The position numbers and the translations under genes are program-made. Positions 15,459 to 23,501 of a stretch of 41,003 nt of DNA are shown piece after piece. This DNA comes from Phenylobacterium sp. (lineage in GTDB: Bacteria > Pseudomonadota > Alphaproteobacteria > Caulobacterales > Caulobacteraceae), in NCBI RefSeq assembly GCF_016793225.1, contig NZ_JAEUMN010000018.1:1-41003 (forward strand). The letters run 5' to 3'. Within the stretch, counting starts at the first letter, position 1. Each line of letters begins with the position of its first letter. Under the pieces are notes generated by a model. It did not search any database, had not been told where the DNA came from, and saw only the letters and a program-made list of their open reading frames with translations.

Positions 15459-16262
15459 GTGCTGCCGGATTGGGTCTACGCGGTCATTCTCGGCGTCATC
15501 GAAGGCCTGACGGAGTTCATTCCGGTCTCCTCCACGGGGATGATGCTGCTCGCCAAGCAGGCGATGGGCCTGCCCAGCGGCTTCTGGGACACCTTCGCGG
15601 TGATGGTCCAGCTGGGCGCGATCCTCGCGGTGGTCGTGCTCTACTTCCGCAAGCTCTGGGACCAGGTCGTGCGCCTGCCGACCGACCCCGAGGCGCGCAA
15701 GTTCGCGCTCACTGTGATCGTGGCCTTCATCCCCTCGGTGGTCCTCGGGCTGCTCTTCCACGACTTCATCAAGGCGGTGCTGTTCGACAGCCCCATGGTG
15801 CAGTGCATCTCGCTGATCCTCGGCGGGATCGTGCTCCTGTTCATCGACCGCATGGCGCCGCCGCCGGTCGAGCACGACCCGTTCCGGCTGACCCTGAAGC
15901 GCGCGCTGGCCATCGGTCTCTTCCAGGTGCTGGCGATGATGCCGGGGGTTTCGCGGTCGGGCGCCACCATCGTCGGCGGCATGCTCTTCGGGGTGGAGAA
16001 GCGCGCGGCGGCCGAGTTCACCTTCTTCCTGGCCATCCCGACCATGCTGGGCGCCTTCGTGCTCGACGCCTGGGAGAGCCGCGACCAGCTGACGGCCGAG
16101 ACCCTGCCGCTGATCGGCATCGGCTTCGCCGTGTCCTTCGTCGTGGCGATCGTGGTCATCCGCACGATGCTGGCGGTGGTCACCAGCCGGGGGCTCGCGC
16201 CCTTCGGCTGGATCCGCATCGCCATCGGCAGCGCCGGGCTGGCGCTGCTGACGTTCGCCTGA
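15459..16262 (+). CDS. uppP: Undecaprenyl-diphosphatase
   Basis: A 267-residue polytopic membrane protein (BacA/UppP) that recycles the undecaprenyl carrier for peptidoglycan and surface glycans. Signatures are EGLTEFIPVSSTG (residues 15-27, with E15 and E19) and PGVSRSGATIVGGMLFG, plus several hydrophobic helices. The start is GTG at 15459 with GGAGAGG a few bases upstream. One oddity: the residue after SSTG, which is His in E. coli UppP (His30, proposed catalytic), is Met28 here. Its 3' end is 4 bp from the convergent sulfotransferase stop. Confidence 0.93.
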   Translation: MLPDWVYAVILGVIEGLTEFIPVSSTGMMLLAKQAMGLPSGFWDTFAVMVQLGAILAVVVLYFRKLWDQVVRLPTDPEARKFALTVIVAFIPSVVLGLLFHDFIKAVLFDSPMVQCISLILGGIVLLFIDRMAPPPVEHDPFRLTLKRALAIGLFQVLAMMPGVSRSGATIVGGMLFGVEKRAAAEFTFFLAIPTMLGAFVLDAWESRDQLTAETLPLIGIGFAVSFVVAIVVIRTMLAVVTSRGLAPFGWIRIAIGSAGLALLTFA

Positions 16263-16266
16263 GGCT

Positions 16267-17178
16267 CTAAAGACCCTCGCCCGTGGCGAGCCAGCGGGCG
16301 CAGGCGGGGCCCAGTTCGGCCACGGCGCGCCGCTCGTAGGCCGCGCTTTCGGCCGGCGTGAGCACGTCCTTCCAGCGGCCGTTCACCCCCTTGTTGATGA
16401 AGGCGTCGGCGCCGCGTTCCCAGGGATCGCCGCCCAGCGGCGCCACCTTCGGCGCATTGGCCTTCATCCAGTCGAAGGTGCAGTGCCGGACGGCGTCGGC
16501 CCACTCGGCCGGGGTGAGCTCGATCTCCAGGAACTCGGCGACCTTCCGCATCTCGCCCTCGAGATCGGCCTTCAGGTTCGCGAAGTGGAGCAGCTTCACA
16601 TTGGCCTGGTCGCGCAGCGCCCACCAGGTGGCGGTGTTCTCCCAGAAGGGCCAGAACGGATGCCCGTCCCGCGCCAGCCAGGTCTGGAAGTAGCGCCGGA
16701 TGTCGGGGTCGGCCGGGCCGAAACGCTCGCCCACCAGCGGGCCGGGGGCGTTGTTGAACAGGTCGTAGATTTCCGGCCGGAAGCCCGCGTGGTGGTTGTG
16801 CATGCTCCACACCACGTCGCGACCGTCGCGGGCGACGTAGAGGTACTTGGCGCGGTTCGACATCGCCAGCGCGTCGGCCGGCAGGTGGGTCTTGATGATG
16901 CGGCGGTGGGCCTGGGCGCGGACGAGGTCACGCACCTCCTCGGGCACGATGCGCATGTCCCACCAGGGCGAGATGGCGCCCACCGAGACGTCGGGGTCGC
17001 CGCGGAAGATCAGCTGCGCGCAGATCTGCTGCGTCCAGGTCGTGCCCGACTTGGCGTAGCTCGCCACGATCACGTCGTCGTCGCGGAACTGGAACCCGTC
17101 CCAGTAGGTCGAGTCCATGTGGTGGTTCTGGAATTCGCGCACCTTGCGCGGAAGGTCGAGTAGTACGGATGCGGACAC
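16267..17178 (-). CDS. Sulfotransferase domain protein
   Basis: A 303-residue cytosolic-type sulfotransferase that would move sulfate from PAPS to a hydroxyl group. It has the 5'-phosphosulfate loop [21 protein letters not shown] (catalytic His region), the 3'-phosphate site [15 protein letters not shown], and FDWMKAN near the C-terminus. The start is GTG at 17178, with AAGAGGAG six bases upstream, so it is well supported. The acceptor is unknown. It lies between uppP and the NDUFA9-like gene. Confidence 0.87.
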   Translation of the reverse strand: MSASVLLDLPRKVREFQNHHMDSTYWDGFQFRDDDVIVASYAKSGTTWTQQICAQLIFRGDPDVSVGAISPWWDMRIVPEEVRDLVRAQAHRRIIKTHLPADALAMSNRAKYLYVARDGRDVVWSMHNHHAGFRPEIYDLFNNAPGPLVGERFGPADPDIRRYFQTWLARDGHPFWPFWENTATWWALRDQANVKLLHFANLKADLEGEMRKVAEFLEIELTPAEWADAVRHCTFDWMKANAPKVAPLGGDPWERGADAFINKGVNGRWKDVLTPAESAAYERRAVAELGPACARWLATGEGL

Positions 17179-17259
17179 GTCAGGCTCCTCTTGGAGCCCA
17201 ATTTACTTTCCGCGGCGTCGCCTGGATGTCGGCGATCCTGCAGACCGGTGCTGCAGGGT

Positions 17260-18231
17260 TCAGGAGCCGGCGAGCGCCCGCGCCTCCTGGTCGGCGTACT
17301 GGCCCCCCCGGCGGTAGGTGTAGAGGTAGGTCGGCAGCACCGCCTCCAGCGTGGTGGGCGTGACGCCAAGCTCCGCCAGGCCGGGGAAGCGCCCGCTCGC
17401 CACGTTGTCGACGCGCAGGCTTTCCACCTGGTCGGCGGTGACCGGCGGCGGGATGAGGAACGAGGCGAAGTCCCCGACCGCGCCCAGGGCCCGCGCCACC
17501 GGCCACGGCGTCGGGACCAGCAGCCGCCGCTGGCCCGTCTCGGCCAGCATCATCTCCATGAGCTCGCGGAAGCTGTAGGCGGCAGGACCGGCCAGCTCGT
17601 AGGTCTGGCCCGCCGTCGCGGCGTCGCCCACGATCCGCGCCAGAGCCTGGCCCACGTCGCCCACGAAGACCGGCTGGAAGCGCGTGCGCCCGCCACCGAT
17701 CAGGGGCAGAGCCGGCGAGAACTGGGCCATGGTCGCGAAGCGGTTGAAGAAGCCGTCGCCCTGGCCGAACACGATGGACGGCCGCACGATGGTCGCGTCG
17801 GGATAGATGGCCCGCACGGCCGCCTCGCCCTCGCCCTTGGTGCGCGCGTACTTCGAACCCACCGCGGGATCCGCCCCGATCGCCGAGACCTGGACGAAGC
17901 GCTCCACGCCCTGGGCGCGGGCCGCCTCGGCCACGTTCTTCGCCCCCATGACGTGCAGCGCCTGGAAGCCCTGGCGGCCGGTTTCGTAGAGCACCGCCAC
18001 CAGGTTCACCGCCGCGGCCGCGCCGTCCAGCGCACGCTCCAGCGAGGGCTTGTCCCGCACATTGGCCTGGACCACGTCCACCTGCCCCACGTCGCCCAGC
18101 AGGCGCATCTTGTAGGCGAGGTTCGGATTGCGCACGGCCACCCGCACGCGCCAGCCGGCCTTGGCCAGATACCGGACAGCCTGGGAGCCCACGAAGCCGG
18201 AGCCGCCGAACACGGTGACGAGGTTCTGCAT
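17260..18231 (-). CDS. Complex I NDUFA9 subunit family protein (atypical SDR)
   Basis: A 323-residue NAD(P)-binding protein of the extended/atypical SDR type. TVFGGSGFVGSQAVRYLA is the Rossmann loop. The middle part has VNLVAVLYETGRQGF, RFVQVSAIGAD and SKYARTKGEGEAAV (Tyr and Lys at SDR positions), then TIVRPSIVFGQGD and PVFVGDVGQAL. In alphaproteobacteria these proteins are annotated as homologues of the NDUFA9 accessory subunit of respiratory complex I. The frame extends 23 codons upstream; the ATG at 18231 is chosen because the Rossmann loop then begins near residue 6. The quinone-biosynthesis role known for some relatives (UbiX/Coq11-like) is also possible. Confidence 0.82.
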   Translation of the reverse strand: MQNLVTVFGGSGFVGSQAVRYLAKAGWRVRVAVRNPNLAYKMRLLGDVGQVDVVQANVRDKPSLERALDGAAAAVNLVAVLYETGRQGFQALHVMGAKNVAEAARAQGVERFVQVSAIGADPAVGSKYARTKGEGEAAVRAIYPDATIVRPSIVFGQGDGFFNRFATMAQFSPALPLIGGGRTRFQPVFVGDVGQALARIVGDAATAGQTYELAGPAAYSFRELMEMMLAETGQRRLLVPTPWPVARALGAVGDFASFLIPPPVTADQVESLRVDNVASGRFPGLAELGVTPTTLEAVLPTYLYTYRRGGQYADQEARALAGS

Positions 18232-18276
18232 GGGCGCGGGATTAGACGATGCGGCGCGCCCTCGCAATGGAGGCCG

Positions 18277-18305
18277 TTGACCCCGCCGGGGCCTTGCCAT
18301 ATGTA
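18277..18305 (+). promoter_or_regulatory. Strong housekeeping promoter for tRNA-Leu
   Basis: TTGACC (18277-18282) and TATGTA (18300-18305) have a 17-base spacer and lie 26 bases before the mature tRNA 5' end. This is good agreement with a sigma-70-type promoter. Confidence 0.7.
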
Positions 18306-18330
18306 GCCGCCTCCCGATCCGACGGACCGG

Positions 18331-18416
18331 GCCCAGGTGGCGGAATTGGTAGACGCGCTGGTTTCAGGTACCAGTGGTTAATAGCCGTGGAGGTTCGAGT
18401 CCTCTCCTGGGCACCA
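18331..18416 (+). tRNA. tRNA-Leu (anticodon CAG)
   Basis: An 86-base class II tRNA with encoded CCA (18414-18416). The acceptor stem pairs GCCCAGG with CCTGGGC. The D-arm region has GGTAGACGC. The anticodon stem CTGGT/ACCAG (18358-18362/18370-18374) encloses loop TTCAGGT with anticodon CAG at 18365-18367. A long variable arm follows, then the T-arm with GGTTCGAGTCC. It decodes CUG, the most used leucine codon in this GC-rich genome. It has its own promoter and converges on the P450 gene 19 bp away. Confidence 0.98.
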
Positions 18417-18435
18417 CCGTCGGGGACGGGGGCTC

Positions 18436-19707
18436 CTAATGCATCCTGAAGCGGATCGGCACGGCCTTCGGGCCGCACACGAAGCTGGCCTCCATCCGGC
18501 GGGGCTGCCCGTCCAGCTCCACCGACTCCAGCCGGGCGAACAGTTCCTCCCAGAGGATGCGCATCTCCATGCGGGCCAGGTGCTGGCCCAGGCAGACGTG
18601 GGCGCCGTAGCCGAAGGCCACGTGCTTGTTCGGCGTGCGGGTCACGTCGAACTCGAAGGGCCGTTCGAAGACGGCCTCGTCGCGGTTGCCGGACGGATAG
18701 CTCAACATCAGCCAATCGCCGGCGGCGATCTTCCGGCCGCCGAGCTCGGCGTCGGCGGTGGCGGTGCGCATGAAGTGCTTCACCGGGGTCTCCCAGCGGA
18801 TCGATTCTTCGATCAGCCCGCGGATCAGGCCGGGGTCGGCCTTCACGGCCCGGAACTGCGCCGGGTTCTCGGCCAGCGCCCACAGCGCGCCGGCGGTGGT
18901 GCTGGAGGTGGTGTCGTGGCCCGCGGTGGCGGCGATGATGTAGTAGCTCATCGCCTCGAGGTGGCCGAGCGGCTGGCCCTCGATCTGCCCGTTGGCGATG
19001 ACGCTGGCCAGGTCCTCCCGCGGCTTGCGCCGCCGGTCCTCGGTCATCTCGTTGAAGTAGGTGATGAAGTCGGCCACCGTCCCCTGCAGGGCCGCCAGCG
19101 CCTGGTCGGTGTCGTCGGTCCGCGCGCCGGTGCGGTTCAGCTCGGGGTCAGAGCTGCCGAACAGCTCCTGGGTGAGCTTGAGCATCCGCGGCTCGTCGCA
19201 CTCGGGCACCCCCAGCACCTCCATCACCACGTGCAGGGGGTAGAGGAAGGCCACGTCCTTGGCGAAGTCGCAGCGCTCGCCGTGGGCCGCCATCCGGTCG
19301 ACGAAGCCGCGGGCGATCTCGCGGATCCGCGCCTCCAGCCCCCGCAGGCTCTGCGGGGCGAAGAACGACTGGGTGAGGCGGCGGTAGGCGCCGTGGTCGG
19401 GGTTGTCCATCTGCACCAGCGAACGGACCAGGTGCGGCGAGCCGCCCATCATCGCGCGCACCTTGCGGTCGGCCTCGATGGTGGTGAGCACGGTCGAGCG
19501 GTCGCCGTTGTGGAACAGGTCGTTCTTGAGCTCGACCTCGCGGATGTCGTCCTGGCGGGTGACCACCCAGAAGGGGTCGAAGCCCTCGGGATGCGCCACG
19601 TCCAGGGGCGCCTCGCGGCGCAGGGTGGCGAAGGCCTCGTCGATCGGCGTCCAGGCCGAATAGGCCTTGGGGTCGATGATGGTGCGGGCGATCTCCTGCG
19701 GGATCAT
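18436..19707 (-). CDS. Cytochrome P450
   Basis: A 423-residue soluble bacterial P450. The I-helix has AGHDTTSS, the K-helix ExxR is ESIRWETP, and the haem loop FGYGAHVCLGQHLARME carries the thiolate Cys. Length and lack of a membrane anchor are typical of class I bacterial enzymes that take electrons from a ferredoxin. The start is an ATG preceded by GAGGA. No ferredoxin or ferredoxin reductase is adjacent. The divergent neighbour, 110 bp away, is a rubredoxin. The substrate is unknown; lipid, terpenoid or steroid hydroxylation is plausible. Confidence 0.93.
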   Translation of the reverse strand: MIPQEIARTIIDPKAYSAWTPIDEAFATLRREAPLDVAHPEGFDPFWVVTRQDDIREVELKNDLFHNGDRSTVLTTIEADRKVRAMMGGSPHLVRSLVQMDNPDHGAYRRLTQSFFAPQSLRGLEARIREIARGFVDRMAAHGERCDFAKDVAFLYPLHVVMEVLGVPECDEPRMLKLTQELFGSSDPELNRTGARTDDTDQALAALQGTVADFITYFNEMTEDRRRKPREDLASVIANGQIEGQPLGHLEAMSYYIIAATAGHDTTSSTTAGALWALAENPAQFRAVKADPGLIRGLIEESIRWETPVKHFMRTATADAELGGRKIAAGDWLMLSYPSGNRDEAVFERPFEFDVTRTPNKHVAFGYGAHVCLGQHLARMEMRILWEELFARLESVELDGQPRRMEASFVCGPKAVPIRFRMH

Positions 19708-19817
19708 GGCGGGGTCCTCGTGAGCGGGCGTCGTCGGAAGCCCAGCATGGCGCGCGCGGCGCCGGAAATGACAGGGATCAATGCGGGCGCGCCGGGCGGC
19801 GCGGTTCTGATGGCGCC

Positions 19818-19997
19818 ATGAGCGACGCGCCTTACAAGACCTGGCAGTGCCGCACCTGCGGCTACCTCTACGACGAAGAGGCGGGCGACCCGGCCGAGGG
19901 CCTGGCGCCGGGCACGCGCTGGTCCGATCTGCCCGACAGCTGGATCTGCCCCCTGTGCGGCACGCCGAAGTCGGATTTCGACATGGTGGAGATCTGA
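19818..19997 (+). CDS. Rubredoxin
   Basis: A 59-residue one-iron redox protein. The four Cys ligands are in CRTCGYLYD (C11, C14) and CPLCG (C44, C47). The conserved spacer includes GDPAEGLAPGTRW and LPDSWICP. Rubredoxins pass single electrons, for example to AlkB-type alkane hydroxylases or rubrerythrin. It is easily missed because it is shorter than 60 codons. Its start is 110 bp from the divergent P450 start, so they may share control. Direct pairing with the P450 is speculative. Confidence 0.95.
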   Translation: MSDAPYKTWQCRTCGYLYDEEAGDPAEGLAPGTRWSDLPDSWICPLCGTPKSDFDMVEI

Positions 19998-20009
19998 GGG
20001 GCCCCAGAC

Positions 20010-20038
20010 AAAAAGAGCCTCCGCTCGCGCGGAGGCTC
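20010..20038 (-). terminator. Intrinsic terminator of the minus-strand SDR gene
   Basis: GAGCCTCCGC (20015-20024) and GCGGAGGCTC (20029-20038) form a perfect 10-bp stem with a 4-base loop. On the minus strand it is followed by five T (AAAAA at 20010-20014 on plus). It lies 23 bp past the stop of the SDR gene at 20062. There is no T-run on the plus strand, so it mainly serves the minus strand. Confidence 0.85.
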
Positions 20039-20061
20039 CATCGTCGCGTCAGACGTGGCGC

Positions 20062-20844
<783 letters not shown>

Positions 20845-20898
20845 GGAACGCCCGCTCCCATATGATGGCGTGAGTAAAACCGGCGAAGCCTTACCCCC

Positions 20899-21312
20899 AT
20901 GAGCCGCGGCGAAAAAGTCTCACCCGACGTCACCTTCGACGCCAGCCAGGTGATTTCGAAGGACCGGGCCCTGGTCCCCAGCGTCATGCGCGTGAACGAG
21001 CAGCGCGTGGCGAAGGGCTTCTGGCCCAAGATCGCCCGGGTGGCCGCGCACATTCCGTTCGCCCGCGACGCGCTCAGCGTCTGGTACTGCGCCAAGGACG
21101 ACGACACGCCCATCGCGGCCAAGGGGATGATGCTGGCGGCGCTCGCCTACTTCGTCCTGCCGGTCGACGCGATCCCCGACCTGATCGCCGGACTGGGCTA
21201 CACCGACGACGCCGCCGTGTTCGCCGCGCTGATGGCCGTGATCGGCCGCAACCTGAAGCCGAAGCACAAGGACGCCGCGGCGCGGGACATCGAGCGGCTG
21301 CGGGGCGACTAG
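20899..21312 (+). CDS. YkvA family protein (DUF1232)
   Basis: A 137-residue protein with a DUF1232 core in the C-terminal half: AALAYFVLPVDAIPDLIAGLGYTDDAAV, giving one or two hydrophobic helices around an IPD motif. The N-terminal half is charged. Function of the family is not established; association with the membrane is likely. The TAG stop overlaps the first bases of the palindrome at 21312-21359. Confidence 0.87.
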   Translation: MSRGEKVSPDVTFDASQVISKDRALVPSVMRVNEQRVAKGFWPKIARVAAHIPFARDALSVWYCAKDDDTPIAAKGMMLAALAYFVLPVDAIPDLIAGLGYTDDAAVFAALMAVIGRNLKPKHKDAAARDIERLRGD

Positions 21313-21359
21313 AGCGCGTTCCGAAAAGTGGGAACCGGTTTTCGGATCCGAACGCGCTC
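21312..21359. repeat. Alphaproteobacterial dispersed palindrome
   Basis: GAGCGCGTT (21312-21320) pairs with AACGCGCTC (21351-21359). Inside, CCGAAAA (21321-21327) pairs with TTTTCGG (21339-21345), with ATCCG bulged on the right arm. I recall closely similar elements as dispersed repeats in many Rhizobiales and Caulobacterales genomes. It starts at the ykvA stop codon and may act as its 3' hairpin. Confidence 0.75.
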
Positions 21360-21370
21360 AAGCTATTGAT

Positions 21371-21424
21371 CTAGAGCCTCATTTTCCCGTTCAGACGGTT
21401 CCGTCTGAACGGGTGAGGCTCTAG
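21371..21424. repeat. Long nested hairpin at the transporter stop codon
   Basis: The inner stem is CCCGTTCAGACGG/CCGTCTGAACGGG (13 bp, 21386-21398 and 21401-21413) with a 2-base gap. The outer stem is CTAGAGCCTCA/TGAGGCTCTAG (11 bp). TTTT (21382-21385) is the only unpaired stretch on the left arm. That gives 24 paired positions in 54 bases. It overlaps the TAG of the EamA gene and could end transcription from both sides. Confidence 0.75.
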
Positions 21425-22344
21425 CGCTCGCCCTCGGGCTCGGCGCTCAGCCGCGCCGAGCGGGCCAGCTGTTGTTCGCGCAGGGTGATGAAGAGGGTCG
21501 AGGCGACCACGACCGCGGCGCCGGCGAGCGTCCACACGGTCGGGATCTCGTTGAACATCAGGAAGCCGATGGCGGCGGCGAAGACGAGGCGGGTGTAGTC
21601 GATCGGCGCCATCGCGGCGGCGTCGCCGAGCTGCATCCCCTTGATGTAGCAGGCCTGGTTGGCGGTCGCGATCGCGCCCATGGCGCACAGCAGGGCCAGA
21701 TCCATCGGCTCGGGCCAGCGCCAGGTCAGCACCGCGCCCGGGATCGCCAGCACCAGCCCGAGCACCGCCGACCAGACCAGGATCACCGTCGTGGAGTGGT
21801 CCCGGGTGAGCACCTTCATGCCCGTGACCGTGAAGGCGAACAGCAGCGACGCCGCCAGCATGGCCAGCGCCGGGAGCCCCACGGCGAACTCGCCGCCGGC
21901 GCCGGGCCGGACCATCAGGAGAACGCCCGCGAAGCCCACCACCGCCGCGCCGATCCGCAAGGCCCCCACGGACTCCTTCACCACGATGGCGGCCAGAGGC
22001 ACGAGCCACAGCGTGCGGGTGAACGACAGCGCGTTGGCGTCGGCCAGCGGCATCTCCTGGAAGGCGTAGAAGCTGAGGATCATCCCCACCGTGCCGGTCA
22101 GGGAGCGGAAGATCATGATGCCGGGCCGCGTGGTGGCGAACGCCGCGCTGCGGTGGCGGATGATCAACGGCAGCAGAACGACCATGCCGGCCGCCTGGCG
22201 GTAGAAGGTCTGCAGGGCCGCCGGGTAGTCGTCGCCCAGGAACTTGATGAGCGTCGTCATCGCCGAGAACGTCAGCGCCGACAGCAGCATCCAGAGCGCG
22301 CCCTGGAGGTTCGAACTGCTGGGTCTCGGAGCCGCGCCGGCCAT
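21421..22344 (-). CDS. EamA/DMT-family transporter
   Basis: A 307-residue membrane protein with about ten hydrophobic helices in two EamA repeats. Repeat 1 starts at GALWMLLSALTFSAMTTLIK and repeat 2 at LPALAMLAASLLFAFTVTGMKVL. Conserved pieces include FRSLTGTVGMILSFYAFQ and ALSFTRTLWLVPLAAIVVKE. The family exports or takes up small metabolites; the substrate is unknown. It is probably cotranscribed with the small exported protein at 22357, which ends 12 bp upstream. The stop lies in a long hairpin. Confidence 0.88.
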   Translation of the reverse strand: MAGAAPRPSSSNLQGALWMLLSALTFSAMTTLIKFLGDDYPAALQTFYRQAAGMVVLLPLIIRHRSAAFATTRPGIMIFRSLTGTVGMILSFYAFQEMPLADANALSFTRTLWLVPLAAIVVKESVGALRIGAAVVGFAGVLLMVRPGAGGEFAVGLPALAMLAASLLFAFTVTGMKVLTRDHSTTVILVWSAVLGLVLAIPGAVLTWRWPEPMDLALLCAMGAIATANQACYIKGMQLGDAAAMAPIDYTRLVFAAAIGFLMFNEIPTVWTLAGAAVVVASTLFITLREQQLARSARLSAEPEGER

Positions 22345-22356
22345 GCCCGCGGCGGG

Positions 22357-22680
22357 TCAGGGGTTCGCGCGCGCAGGCGCGGCGTCGGCTGTCGCGGGCG
22401 GGTTGTCGCGCGCGACGCGGGCCGGCTTGGGCGCCGTATGCGGATCGGTCCTTGCCGCGGGCGGCGGGGCCACGTTCACCCGCCGGGACAGGCGCTCGGG
22501 CTTCATGGGCAGCGCCGTCGGGGGCGGCGGCGCGGAGGCCGCAGGCCCGGAGGCTTCCACCCGTGCGGGTTTCGCGCACGCCGCGCCGGCCGCGCCGGCC
22601 AGCGCGATCACGGCGGCCAAGACCACGGCCACGCGCCGGTCCCCGACCTGCCCCCGCATCGTGTCCGCGCGCCTGATCAT
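22357..22680 (-). CDS. Small exported proline/alanine-rich protein (putative lipoprotein)
   Basis: A 107-residue protein. A hydrophobic run (VAVVLAAVIALAGAAGAAC) ends in a lipobox-like GAAC. The rest is Pro/Ala/Arg-rich with no domain, probably disordered in the periplasm. The start is uncertain: ATG at 22680, or ATG at 22659, which gives a shorter and more typical signal. Neither has a strong Shine-Dalgarno. Low-complexity GC-rich frames can be spurious, but the clear signal sequence and the 12-bp spacing to the transporter gene support it. Confidence 0.55.
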   Translation of the reverse strand: MIRRADTMRGQVGDRRVAVVLAAVIALAGAAGAACAKPARVEASGPAASAPPPPTALPMKPERLSRRVNVAPPPAARTDPHTAPKPARVARDNPPATADAAPARANP

Positions 22681-22805
22681 CGGCGACCATCGGTAAGGGC
22701 GCGCGCCGCTGGCCGCAAGTTTCCCCGCCGTCCGCCGCGAAGGGCCTTGGCCTGCGGCCGCGCCCCGGCCAGCGTCGGCGCCACGGGATCAGAGGGTGTG
22801 CGCAC

Positions 22806-23501
22806 ATGCCGGACCGGCGGACCATCATCGGCGGGATGCTCGCGGCGGCCGGGGCGGGCCCGGCGGCCGCCCAGCCGGCCCCGACCGGCGAGGCGCTGGC
22901 GGCCAGGCTGGTGGAGGCCATGGGCGGCGCGGCCGCTTGGCGCGCGGCGCGGGGCCTGCGGATCGCCGCCGTCCACTTCGAGCCGCAGCTTCCGGGCGCC
23001 TACGACAACGTGCTGGCGATCGCCCTGGACGCGCCGCGCATGCGCTTCGAGGGCCGCAGCGCCTGGGGCATGCGGCGCGTCCGGGCCGTGGTGGGCGACC
23101 GCGGCTGGCGGGTCAGCGAGGTGTCGCCGCTGGGTCCCATGACGCCCGCGCAGGTGAAGGGCGACCTCGACTGGTGGGAGGCCCATCCCTACCGGAACGT
23201 CCGCCGCCTGGCCGTAGCCGATCCCGGCGTGCGGCCGCGGCTCGGGGAAGGGGGCCGGCTGGAACTGGTCCGGTCCGATGGGACGCAGCTGATGTGGTAC
23301 CGCCTGAACGAGGCCGGCGAACCCTACGCGTTCGGCGTGGGCGATGCCGCCGCCGGCGTGGTGCTGGGTCCGCTGGAGACGGTCCCGGGCGGGGTGCGGC
23401 TCCCGATCTGGTCGACGCGGATGGACGGCGCGTTCCGCGCCAGCGGCCAGAAGGGGCAGGTCTTCCCCGACTGGCCGCAGGTGGACTGGGAAAAGCCCTA
23501 G
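22806..23501 (+). CDS. Exported protein of unknown function
   Basis: A 231-residue protein. The N-terminus has an RR pair and a short hydrophobic stretch (PDRRTIIGGMLAAAG) ending in AAAQPA, consistent with a signal peptide, perhaps Tat-type. The mature part has GEALAARLVEAMGGAAAWRAARGLRI, then alternating beta-like segments with many Trp (DLDWWEAHP, DGTQLMWYRLNEAG) and ends WPQVDWEKP. The pattern of an early helix and repeated strands recalls lipoprotein-carrier-like folds, but I do not recognise a family. Its TAG stop abuts the convergent quinone oxidoreductase stop with no spacer. Confidence 0.75.
   Translation: MPDRRTIIGGMLAAAGAGPAAAQPAPTGEALAARLVEAMGGAAAWRAARGLRIAAVHFEPQLPGAYDNVLAIALDAPRMRFEGRSAWGMRRVRAVVGDRGWRVSEVSPLGPMTPAQVKGDLDWWEAHPYRNVRRLAVADPGVRPRLGEGGRLELVRSDGTQLMWYRLNEAGEPYAFGVGDAAAGVVLGPLETVPGGVRLPIWSTRMDGAFRASGQKGQVFPDWPQVDWEKP

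Noticed and set aside
18331-18416. tRNA-Leu as a possible integration site for a mobile element
   Set aside because: No integrase, direct repeat of the tRNA 3' end or foreign-looking region was seen nearby.
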